Assembly (NCBI RefSeq): GCF_009688965.1
Contig: NZ_AP021875.1
Span: 1,984,001 to 2,048,000, forward strand
DNA length: 64,000 nucleotides
Direction: 5' to 3'
From: Desulfosarcina widdelii
GTDB lineage: Bacteria; Desulfobacterota; Desulfobacteria; Desulfobacterales; Desulfosarcinaceae
Positions 57,302 through 64,000 of the stretch are shown piece by piece. The notes beneath the pieces are model-generated. The model made no database searches. It had not been told where the DNA came from and saw only the letters and a list, made by a program, of their open reading frames with translations. Both the position numbers and the translations under genes were made by a program. Positions within the stretch are counted from its first letter, which is position 1. Every line of letters starts with the position of its first letter.

Positions 57302-58336
57302 TCAATTTTCGTCCAACTCCTGCTTTAGATCCCGCGTCATCAGCTGGTGCAGCGCCGTTTTGGGATCCAGGTCGTCGTAAAGCACATGGTAGACGGCATG
57401 GGAAATGGGCATTTCCACTCCCAGCTTGCGGGACAGGTTGTAGACCGAGCGTGCGGTTTTCACCCCTTCGGCCACCATGTGCATCGCCGCCAGCAGGTCA
57501 TTGAGTTTTTTTCCCTCGCCGATCTGCTTGCCGATGGTGTGGTTGCGGCTCAGGTCGCCGGTACAGGTCAGAATCAAATCGCCGGCGCCGGCCAGCCCGG
57601 TAAAGGTTCTCGGCTGGGCCCCCATGGCCAGCCCCAGCCGGCGGATCTCCACCAGGCCGCGGGTGATCAGGGCGGCACGGGTATTGAGTCCCAGCCCCAG
57701 CCCGTCGATCACCCCGGCAGCGATGGCAATCACGTTTTTCACGGCCGCGCCCAGTTCCGCACCGACGACATCGTCGATGGTGTACACCCGGAAATAGGGT
57801 GTGGCGAAGGTCTGCTGAACCAGGGCGGCCGTATCTGTGTTTTTGGAGGCCGCCGTCACCACGGTAGCCATCTTGCGGGCCACCTCCTTGGCGAAGCTGG
57901 GTCCGGTCAGGATGGCCAGCCGGTCGTCGGCAAGCCCAGGAATCACCTCTTTCAGCACCCCGGACATGGTCAGGTGGGTCTGGTTTTCGATGCCCTTGGA
58001 GGCGCTGACCACCACCGTATCCGATCCGATGGCATGGCCGCAGCGCTCCATGGTCTGGCGGGTAACATGGGAGGGCGTCACCACCAGCACCAGCTTTTTG
58101 CCGGCCACGACCGATTCCAGATCGCCGCTGGGACGAAGGTTGTCGGACAGCCTGACGCCGGGCAAAAAGCGCTGGTTCTCCTTTTCCTCGACCATCTGCT
58201 GCCGCACTTCATCTTCGTAAACCCAATGGTCAACGGCAAGGCCTTTATCGGCCAGCAGGTTGGCCAGGGCAGTTCCCCAGCTCCCGGCGCCCACGACGCC
58301 GATGGGAAACGCTGTAATCTCCTCGTTGGTTTTCAT
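57302..58336 (-). CDS. gpsA: NAD(P)H-dependent glycerol-3-phosphate dehydrogenase
   Basis: 344 residues. It makes sn-glycerol 3-phosphate for phospholipids. GVVGAGSWGTALANLLADKG binds the cofactor, VSASKGIENQT and LTGPSFAKEVARKMATVV and AAVKNVIAIAAGVIDGLGLGLNTRAALITRGLVEI (substrate site and catalytic Lys) are complete. It directly follows gyrA (21-bp gap), probably in one transcript. Confidence 0.96.
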   Translation of the reverse strand: MKTNEEITAFPIGVVGAGSWGTALANLLADKGLAVDHWVYEDEVRQQMVEEKENQRFLPGVRLSDNLRPSGDLESVVAGKKLVLVVTPSHVTRQTMERCGHAIGSDTVVVSASKGIENQTHLTMSGVLKEVIPGLADDRLAILTGPSFAKEVARKMATVVTAASKNTDTAALVQQTFATPYFRVYTIDDVVGAELGAAVKNVIAIAAGVIDGLGLGLNTRAALITRGLVEIRRLGLAMGAQPRTFTGLAGAGDLILTCTGDLSRNHTIGKQIGEGKKLNDLLAAMHMVAEGVKTARSVYNLSRKLGVEMPISHAVYHVLYDDLDPKTALHQLMTRDLKQELDEN

Positions 58337-58357
58337 CTTCGCTGTTCCCTTGAAGGT

Positions 58358-60838
58358 TTAACCGACGCTTTCAGAACCGTTGCCGGCGTCACCGTTTTCT
58401 TCTTCCTTTTCCGCCAGTCCGGCAGCGCTGACCACCCGTTCGCCCGGCGCCAGATCGATCAGCCGCACCCCCTGGGTGTTGCGGCTGATCACCGATGTGC
58501 CGGAAACCGGGATGCGGATCAGTTTGCCTGTATTGGTGACCAGCATCAGGTCGTCTTCGTCATGAACCAGAATAATTTTGACGACCTGACCATTGCGGTC
58601 GCTGGTTTTGATGGTGATCACCCCTTTGCCGCCCCGCCGGTGAATGGGGTATTCGTCGATGGAGGTCCGCTTTCCGTAGCCGTTTTCGGTCACGGCAAAC
58701 AGAGTTTGGCCATGCTGCAGCACCTCCATGGCCACGATGCGGTCGCCCGGGGACAAACTCATGCCGCGCACGCCGCGGGCAATCCGGCCAGTGGGACGCA
58801 CGTCCGATTCGTGGAAGCGGATGGACTTTCCTCCGGCGGTTCCCAGAAATACGTTCTGGGTGCCGTCGGAAAGCTTGACGGCAATCAGTTCGTCTCCCTC
58901 GGCCAGTCCCAGTGCAATGATGCCGCCCGTCCGGGGACGGGAAAAGGCCATCAGATCGGTCTTTTTGACCGTTGCGTTGCGCGTGGCCATGAGGACGTGC
59001 AGGCCCGGCTCAAATCCGGGAACGGCCAGAACCGCGGTCATGTGCTCGCCCTCGGTGAAATCCAGCAGGTTGACGATGGCCTTGCCCCGGCTCTGACGAC
59101 CGGCCTGGGGGATGTCGTAAACCTTGCACCAGTATACCTTCCCCAGATTGGTGAAGAAGAGAAAATAGTGGTGGGTGGAGGCCACGAACAGGTGGGAGAC
59201 ATAATCCTCTTCCTTGGTGCCCATGGCGGTCTTGCCTTTGCCGCCGCGCCTTTGGCTTTGATACAGGGTAATGGGATTGCGTTTGATGTAGCCGGTGTTG
59301 GTGATGGTCACCACCATGTCTTCCTCGGCGATCATGTCCTCGATGGTCAACTCGCGGGTGTCGGTAAGAATCTCCGTGCGGCGCGCATCGCCAAACTCTC
59401 CTTTGAGGATGTCCAGCTCGTTCTTGATGATGCCCAGCACGAGCTGTTCGCTGCCCAGGATCTCTTTGAAACGGGCGATATCTTTGAGCACGGCCTCGTA
59501 CTCTTCGACAATTTTGTCCCGCTCCAGGCCCGTAAGACGCTGCAGGCGCATGTCCAGAATCGCCTGGGCCTGGATCGCGCTGAGGTTGAACGCGTTAATC
59601 AGGCGCTCTTTGGCTTCCGGCGGTGTTTTGGATTCTCGGATCATCCGGACCACTTCGTCCAGATTGTCCAGGGCCACCTTCAACCCTTCGAGAATATGGG
59701 CCCGGGCCTCGGCCTTGTTCAGATCGTAGCGGGTGCGTCGGACGACGACTTCCTTGCGATGCAGGACAAAATTCTCCAGAATCTGCTTCAGATCGAGAAT
59801 TTCCGGACGGTTGTTGACCACCGCCAGCAGAATGATCCCGAAACTGCTGGCCATCTGGGTGTGCTTGTACAACTGGTTGACGACCACGCCGGACATGTGG
59901 TCTTTTTTCACGCCCATGGCGATGCGCATGCCCCGCCGGTCGGACTCGTCGCGCACATACCGCAGACCCTCGATCACCTTATGCTTCATCAGTTCGGCGA
60001 TCTTCTCGATCAGCCGCGCCTTGTTCACCTGGTAGGGAATCTCGGTGACGACGATGGTTTCCTGTCCGGTTTTCTTGTCTTCCTCCACGTTCACCCGCGC
60101 ACGCATACGCACGATGCCCCGGCCGGTTTCGTAGGCGTCCCGGATGCCCTGGATCCCGTGAATGACACCGGCGGTGGGAAAATCCGGGCCCGGAATGTGG
60201 GCCATGAGTTGCGCGCAGGTAATTTCCGGATCGTCGATCAGGGCCTTGATGCCCTCGATCACCTCGGCCAGGTTGTGTGGCGGAATGTTGGTGGCCATGC
60301 CCACCGCGATTCCGGACGACCCGTTGACCAGCAGCGCGGGAAACTTGGCCGGCAGCACCGACGGCTCCTCTAAGGACTCGTCGTAGTTGGGGATGAAGTT
60401 GACGGTTTCCTTGTCCAGGTCCTCGAGCATCTCGTGGGCCAGGCGCATCATGCGGACTTCCGTATACCGCATGGCGGCGGCCGGATCACCGTCGATGGAA
60501 CCGAAGTTGCCCTGGCCGTCCACCAGGGGGTAGCGCATGGAAAAATCCTGGGCCAGGCGGACGATGGTGTCGTAAACCGCGCTGTCGCCGTGGGGATGGT
60601 ATTTACCGATCACGTCACCGACGATGCGGGCCGATTTTTTATACGGCTTGTTGTAATCGTTTTTCAGGTCCCGCATGGCATACAACACACGGCGGTGAAC
60701 GGGCTTGAGCCCGTCACGCACATCGGGTAGCGCCCTGCCGATGATCACGCTCATGGCGTAATCGAGGTAGGATTTCTTCATCTCGGCTTCGATGCTGATC
60801 TCGGGGCTCTGTACAACTTCGCTTAGGTTGTCGTTCAT
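58358..60838 (-). CDS. gyrA: DNA gyrase subunit A
   Basis: 826 residues. Breakage-reunion domain with catalytic Tyr125 in [11 protein letters not shown]; the quinolone region [24 protein letters not shown] retains Ser86 and Asp90, the sensitive-type residues. The C-terminal beta-pinwheel contains [14 protein letters not shown], the GyrA box required for DNA wrapping. The C-terminal acidic tail is short ([15 protein letters not shown]). A 3-kb reading frame exists on the other strand but is a coding shadow. Confidence 0.98.
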   Translation of the reverse strand: MNDNLSEVVQSPEISIEAEMKKSYLDYAMSVIIGRALPDVRDGLKPVHRRVLYAMRDLKNDYNKPYKKSARIVGDVIGKYHPHGDSAVYDTIVRLAQDFSMRYPLVDGQGNFGSIDGDPAAAMRYTEVRMMRLAHEMLEDLDKETVNFIPNYDESLEEPSVLPAKFPALLVNGSSGIAVGMATNIPPHNLAEVIEGIKALIDDPEITCAQLMAHIPGPDFPTAGVIHGIQGIRDAYETGRGIVRMRARVNVEEDKKTGQETIVVTEIPYQVNKARLIEKIAELMKHKVIEGLRYVRDESDRRGMRIAMGVKKDHMSGVVVNQLYKHTQMASSFGIILLAVVNNRPEILDLKQILENFVLHRKEVVVRRTRYDLNKAEARAHILEGLKVALDNLDEVVRMIRESKTPPEAKERLINAFNLSAIQAQAILDMRLQRLTGLERDKIVEEYEAVLKDIARFKEILGSEQLVLGIIKNELDILKGEFGDARRTEILTDTRELTIEDMIAEEDMVVTITNTGYIKRNPITLYQSQRRGGKGKTAMGTKEEDYVSHLFVASTHHYFLFFTNLGKVYWCKVYDIPQAGRQSRGKAIVNLLDFTEGEHMTAVLAVPGFEPGLHVLMATRNATVKKTDLMAFSRPRTGGIIALGLAEGDELIAVKLSDGTQNVFLGTAGGKSIRFHESDVRPTGRIARGVRGMSLSPGDRIVAMEVLQHGQTLFAVTENGYGKRTSIDEYPIHRRGGKGVITIKTSDRNGQVVKIILVHDEDDLMLVTNTGKLIRIPVSGTSVISRNTQGVRLIDLAPGERVVSAAGLAEKEEENGDAGNGSESVG

Positions 60839-60912
60839 GTTCTTAGGTTCGTCCTTGCTTTGACCTTACCGCCAAACCGCCGGGCCGTGTACCGGCGCGG
60901 CCGCCTGTCCGG

Positions 60913-61995
60913 TCAGGGTTGGGAGTGTTCGATCAAATTCTGGTAACTGCTGTGGTAAATCTCGGTAAATGTAAGAAAGGCGGTGGCGATCAGGGGCCCG
61001 TAGATAATGCCCAAGATGCCGAAAAGCTTCAGCCCGCCGATGATGGACAAAAAGACCAGCAGGGTATGCATCTGAACCCGTTTTCCCACCACCTTGGGTT
61101 TCAGAATATATTCCACGCCACCGGACAGCAACAGATAAAATATCAGAAAAAAAAGTCCGGTGCCGATGCGTCCTTTCAAAAAAAGAAAAATGACGGTTGG
61201 GACAAACACCACGCCGATGCCGATAATCGGCAAAAAGGCCAGAAGGGCCATGATGACGCCCCAAAGAAAAGCCGATTGCAGGCCGAAAATCCAGAACAAC
61301 GTGCCGCCGGCCAACCCCTGAATGACGCCGCAAAGGCCGTTGCCGATGAGGATGGCGCCGGCCATGCCACTAAACTTTTCAATCAGCCGCTCGTCCTGCT
61401 CCTCGGGCAAGGGGGACAGATCCATGAGAAATCGCACCAGTTTCGGACCGTCGATGAGCAGAAAAAAGATGACCAGCAGCATCAGAAAAAAATTGACCAG
61501 GAAAGAGAACGTGTTGGAGGCAATGGCCCGGGCCTGGTCGTAAAGAAACAGGCCCACGACCCTGCCGATATCGGAAATGGTGTTTTTCAGTTCCTCACCG
61601 GTAATTTCGATGTCAATATTGGCCAGCAGCGGATTGATGCGTTCCAGCATGGCGCTGTTGGTAAAATGGGCGGTAACGAAGCTGGACAGGGCCGGGCTCC
61701 TGGCCAGTTGCACCAGTTCGTAGGCCTCCTGGGTCAGCACCCCGACGAAGAAGACAATAGGAACGAACAGAATGAAAAAAATCAACATGCAGGTCAGAAA
61801 AGAGGCCATGCCGGGACCGATTTTCTCAAAGGACGCGATCTTGCGGTAGACCGGGTAAAAGGCGCCGGTGACCACCGCCCCCAAAACGATGATGGAAAAA
61901 AAGGGCGACAGCAACCACCCCATGAGATAGATGGAGATGATAAAACAGGCCAGAAAAAACCAAAGTATCCGATTTTGGGAGGTCCGATCCTCCAT
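60913..61995 (-). CDS. AI-2E family (PerM-like) membrane transporter
   Basis: 360 residues from ATG 61995 with GGAGGAG upstream (a longer frame starts at 62025). About eight membrane segments. FFLACFIISIYLMGWLLSPFFSIIVLGAVVTGAFYPVYRKI, NFFLMLLVIFFLLIDGPKLVRFL, GNGLCGVIQGLAGGTLFWIFGLQSAFLWGVIMALLAFLPIIGIGVVFVPTVIFLF and GLKLFGILGIIYGPLIATAFLTFTEIYH match PF01594. Functions of members include autoinducer-2 export or Na+/H+ antiport. Confidence 0.88.
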   Translation of the reverse strand: MEDRTSQNRILWFFLACFIISIYLMGWLLSPFFSIIVLGAVVTGAFYPVYRKIASFEKIGPGMASFLTCMLIFFILFVPIVFFVGVLTQEAYELVQLARSPALSSFVTAHFTNSAMLERINPLLANIDIEITGEELKNTISDIGRVVGLFLYDQARAIASNTFSFLVNFFLMLLVIFFLLIDGPKLVRFLMDLSPLPEEQDERLIEKFSGMAGAILIGNGLCGVIQGLAGGTLFWIFGLQSAFLWGVIMALLAFLPIIGIGVVFVPTVIFLFLKGRIGTGLFFLIFYLLLSGGVEYILKPKVVGKRVQMHTLLVFLSIIGGLKLFGILGIIYGPLIATAFLTFTEIYHSSYQNLIEHSQP

Positions 61996-62142
61996 GGCTC
62001 CTCCGGAATCCGGCCGCGGCGGCAACCGGCCAACGGAAAATCGGGGGTTGCGGTAAAACAGGCCGCCTCAAAGGGACGGCCGGCAGTTATTTTCGCGATT
62101 CGGATGCGGTGTTTCGGTTTACCGGCACAGGGCCCAACGAAA

Positions 62143-62188
62143 TCTGCGCAAACGCCTTGGCTAAACGAAGAGGAGGCATTTGCGCAGA
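62143..62188. repeat. 15-bp inverted repeat hairpin
   Basis: TCTGCGCAAACGCCT (62143-62157) pairs with AGGCATTTGCGCAGA (62174-62188), one mismatch, 16-base loop. It lies downstream of the 51-residue membrane-protein gene and upstream of the permease gene on the minus strand. Only a short T-run follows on that strand, so terminator function is uncertain. Confidence 0.6.
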
Positions 62189-62262
62189 AATGATAACGAA
62201 CGCGTCAGACTCGGACGGTCGGATGTCGGTCGAAATTGCCGTTGAAAAAGAGAAACGACGGC

Positions 62263-62418
62263 TTACTTGCTGACGATGGCACCGGCGAAAAGGTAGAGCA
62301 GTATCTCATAGACAACGACCGGTACGTAGCTGCCGGCCATACCGTAGATAATGCCGCCGCCGATAATGGCAGGCACCATGGTAAACACCAGAATACCCAA
62401 TTTTCTGCTGATATCCAT
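62263..62418 (-). CDS. 51-residue hydrophobic membrane protein
   Basis: MDISRKLGILVFTMVPAIIG is the start; the rest, with a second hydrophobic stretch VPVVVYEILLYLFAGAIVSK, gives two membrane-spanning segments with a glycine-rich turn (GGGIIYG). ATG at 62418 has AAGGAG about ten bases upstream, and a stop TAA follows at 62265. Too short for standard gene finders with a 60-codon cutoff. No function known; possible small membrane-complex subunit. Confidence 0.6.
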   Translation of the reverse strand: MDISRKLGILVFTMVPAIIGGGIIYGMAGSYVPVVVYEILLYLFAGAIVSK

Positions 62419-62530
62419 ACTCGACCGTCTCCTTAAGCCGGTGTTGCGCCATCGCTGGCCAGAGCGTTGATTCCGTTTGCCTTAAGCGATCTTTCTCTAT
62501 CAATAACATATGAAAAAGTAAAGAAAAAAA

Positions 62531-63817
62531 TCACTTTTCGACCACCATCGCCATCCCCATGCCGCCGCCGATGCACATGGTGATCAGGCCAGTGGAATAG
62601 CCTTTTCGTTTCATGTGATGCATGGCGGTCACCATCTGTCGGGCGCCGGTGCAGCCGATGGGGTGGCCCAGGGAGATGCCGCTGCCCAGTTCGTTGGGGC
62701 GGTCAGTGGCGATGTCCAGTTCACGCATGCAGCCAATGGCCTGGGAGGCAAAGGCCTCGTTGAGTTCGATCATGTCGATGTCGGCCAGGGTCATGCCGGT
62801 GGCGGCCAGCAGCTTATTGACGGCCGGAACCGGTCCCAGTCCCATGTAGGCCGGATCCAGACCGCCGGAGCGGAAGGCTTTGATTTTGACGATGGGCTCC
62901 AGCCCCAGATCGGCAGCCTTCTCGGCGCTCATCAGCAGAACGGCGGCCGCACCGTCGTTGATACCCGAGGCATTGCCGGCCGTCACGGTGCCGTCTTTTT
63001 TAAACGCCGGTCTCAGTTTGGCCATTTTTTCCATATTGGTGTCCATGGGGCGTTCGTCGGTGTCCACAACGATGTCCCCCTTGCGGGACTTGATGGTCAC
63101 GGGCACGATTTCTTCGGCGAACAGCCCCCCGGTGATGGCGGACCGGGCGCGGTTGTGGCTGAGAACGCCCAGTTCGTCCTGTTCCTGACGGCTGATATTA
63201 TAAAGGCTGGCGATGTTTTCGGCGGTCATTCCCATGTGGTATCCGTAAAAAATTTCGTACAGGCCGTCGAAAACCATCAGGTCGTAGATGTCGCCGGTAC
63301 CGGTAAGCTCCATTCGATGTCCCCAGCGGGCCTTGGGCAGTGCCATGGGCGCCAGGCTCATGTTCTCCATGCCGCCGGCCAGCACCACATCTGACTCCCC
63401 GGTCATGATGGCAGAAGCCCCTAAAGCGATGGCCTTCAGGCCGCTGCCGCAAACCTTGTTGATGGAAAAGGCCGGCGTCTCCTTGGGAAGCCCGGCGCGA
63501 ATCATGGCCTGCCGGGCGGGGTTCTGGCCCTGGCCCGCCTGGAGCACATTGCCCATGATGACTTCATCGATGGATACCTTGAGCGCATCGTCGGACCAGT
63601 CCATGGCATTTTTTTCCAGTTCGATAATCCCCTGGTCTTTCAAGGCCTTTGGTGCCGCCGCCTTCAGGGCGTCGCTGGGATAGGGCGCAATGCCGGCTCT
63701 TTTCACGGCTTCCTTCATGACGGTGGCACCCAGATCCACCACCGGGACACTCTTCAGGCACCCCCCGAACGATCCCACTGCAGTCCTGGCTCCGCTGACA
63801 ATGACGACCTCTCTCAT
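62531..63817 (-). CDS. Acetyl-CoA acetyltransferase (thiolase)
   Basis: 428 residues. KVCGSGLKAI holds the nucleophile Cys123 (normally near 89), NEAFASQAIGC, GSGISLGHPIGCTGARQMVTAMHH with the base His, and CIGGGMGMA with the second Cys. The shift is due to an inserted segment of about 34 residues at 43-80 (IAPYPSDALKAAAPKALKDQGIIELEKNAMDW). Otherwise it resembles biosynthetic/degradative acetoacetyl-CoA thiolases. It lies outside the 34-kb island. Confidence 0.93.
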   Translation of the reverse strand: MREVVIVSGARTAVGSFGGCLKSVPVVDLGATVMKEAVKRAGIAPYPSDALKAAAPKALKDQGIIELEKNAMDWSDDALKVSIDEVIMGNVLQAGQGQNPARQAMIRAGLPKETPAFSINKVCGSGLKAIALGASAIMTGESDVVLAGGMENMSLAPMALPKARWGHRMELTGTGDIYDLMVFDGLYEIFYGYHMGMTAENIASLYNISRQEQDELGVLSHNRARSAITGGLFAEEIVPVTIKSRKGDIVVDTDERPMDTNMEKMAKLRPAFKKDGTVTAGNASGINDGAAAVLLMSAEKAADLGLEPIVKIKAFRSGGLDPAYMGLGPVPAVNKLLAATGMTLADIDMIELNEAFASQAIGCMRELDIATDRPNELGSGISLGHPIGCTGARQMVTAMHHMKRKGYSTGLITMCIGGGMGMAMVVEK

Positions 63818-63943
63818 TGCGTTTTCCTCCTGTTGTTGATTCTTGTCGGTTCAACTGATATGCATGAATAGTAAAATCGATTGTTTTTCAAACCGAACGG
63901 TTTTGCTCATTATCACAGAATCCGCGAAGGTGTCCAACACGAA

Positions 63944-64000
63944 ATGAAACGCCGCCTCTTTGCACCGGCCGTCCTTCTCATCGGCCTGCTGAGCGCTCAG
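63944..64000 (+). CDS. Start of a plus-strand gene with signal peptide (runs off right edge)
   Basis: 19 codons: a basic start MKRRLFA followed by a hydrophobic stretch PAVLLIGLLSAQ, as in exported proteins. The ribosome site is weak (GAAGG 14 bases upstream). Family cannot be judged. Divergent from the thiolase gene across 126 bases. Confidence 0.45.
   Translation, partial: MKRRLFAPAVLLIGLLSAQ

Noticed and set aside
57347-60373. A 1008-codon open frame on the plus strand opposite gpsA and gyrA
   Set aside because: It spans two well-established genes and the gap between them, has no start context or domain, and is rich in His/Gly/Gln as expected of antisense frames in GC-rich coding DNA.

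Overview
The window looks like chromosomal DNA of a strictly anaerobic, probably sulfate-reducing Desulfobacterota bacterium of the Desulfosarcina/Desulfobacteraceae type. This is inferred from the gene mix: a corrinoid assembly cluster next to a methyltetrahydrofolate-type methyltransferase, many acyl-CoA catabolism genes with an electron-transfer flavoprotein, a TRAP carboxylate transporter and high-GC housekeeping genes. No rRNA, tRNA or CRISPR was seen.

Layout. (1) 1-2.8 kb, minus strand: start of an ArsP-like permease, an ArsR repressor with two candidate operators, a cysteine-rich protein and a radical SAM protein. (2) 2.9-13.5 kb, plus strand: mltG, then late cobamide genes cobO, cobQ, cobU, cobS, cobD, cbiB and a probable cobamide-remodelling hydrolase cbiR, followed by a U32 peptidase-family gene, a pterin-binding methyltransferase and a SpoIIAA-like gene. 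Several inverted repeats interrupt this run. (3) 13.6-47.8 kb, all minus strand apart from one insertion sequence: a 34-kb catabolic island. Read in its own direction it begins with a GntR/FCD regulator and continues with an old-yellow-enzyme flavoprotein, a long acyl-CoA dehydrogenase, an acyl-CoA synthetase, TRAP dctP-dctQ-dctM and about 20 CoA-ester genes (HSD10-like dehydrogenases, thiolases, a fused class I CoA-transferase, a methylacyl-CoA racemase-like protein, paired acyl-CoA dehydrogenases, hydratases, thioesterases, etfBA). (4) 48-64 kb: a His-rich metal-binding protein, a class A penicillin-binding protein, yhbY, a lipase, an orphan gene, a VTT membrane protein, pgk, radC, gpsA, gyrA, an AI-2E-family permease, a 51-residue membrane protein and a thiolase. 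The sixth base from the right edge region onward carries only the start of a further plus-strand gene.

How it fits together. In the island the acid would enter through the TRAP system or the MFS carrier, be activated by the synthetase, and be broken down by dehydrogenation, hydration, a second oxidation and thiolysis, with electrons passed to EtfAB. One palindrome, ATTTTATAAAAT, occurs four times, each time upstream of an island transcription unit including the regulator gene, so one regulator probably controls most of the island. The gene set resembles actinobacterial steroid C/D-ring (KstR2 regulon) degradation more than plain beta-oxidation, but the substrate cannot be read from sequence.

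Decay and mobility: a 1.7-kb insertion sequence with a 6-bp target duplication sits upstream of the synthetase promoter; a short-chain dehydrogenase pseudogene lies in an AT-richer patch; the regulator/flavoenzyme pair was duplicated in tandem and each copy then lost the opposite gene. Around 50-55 kb three copies of a palindromic repeat lie directly behind minus-strand stop codons.
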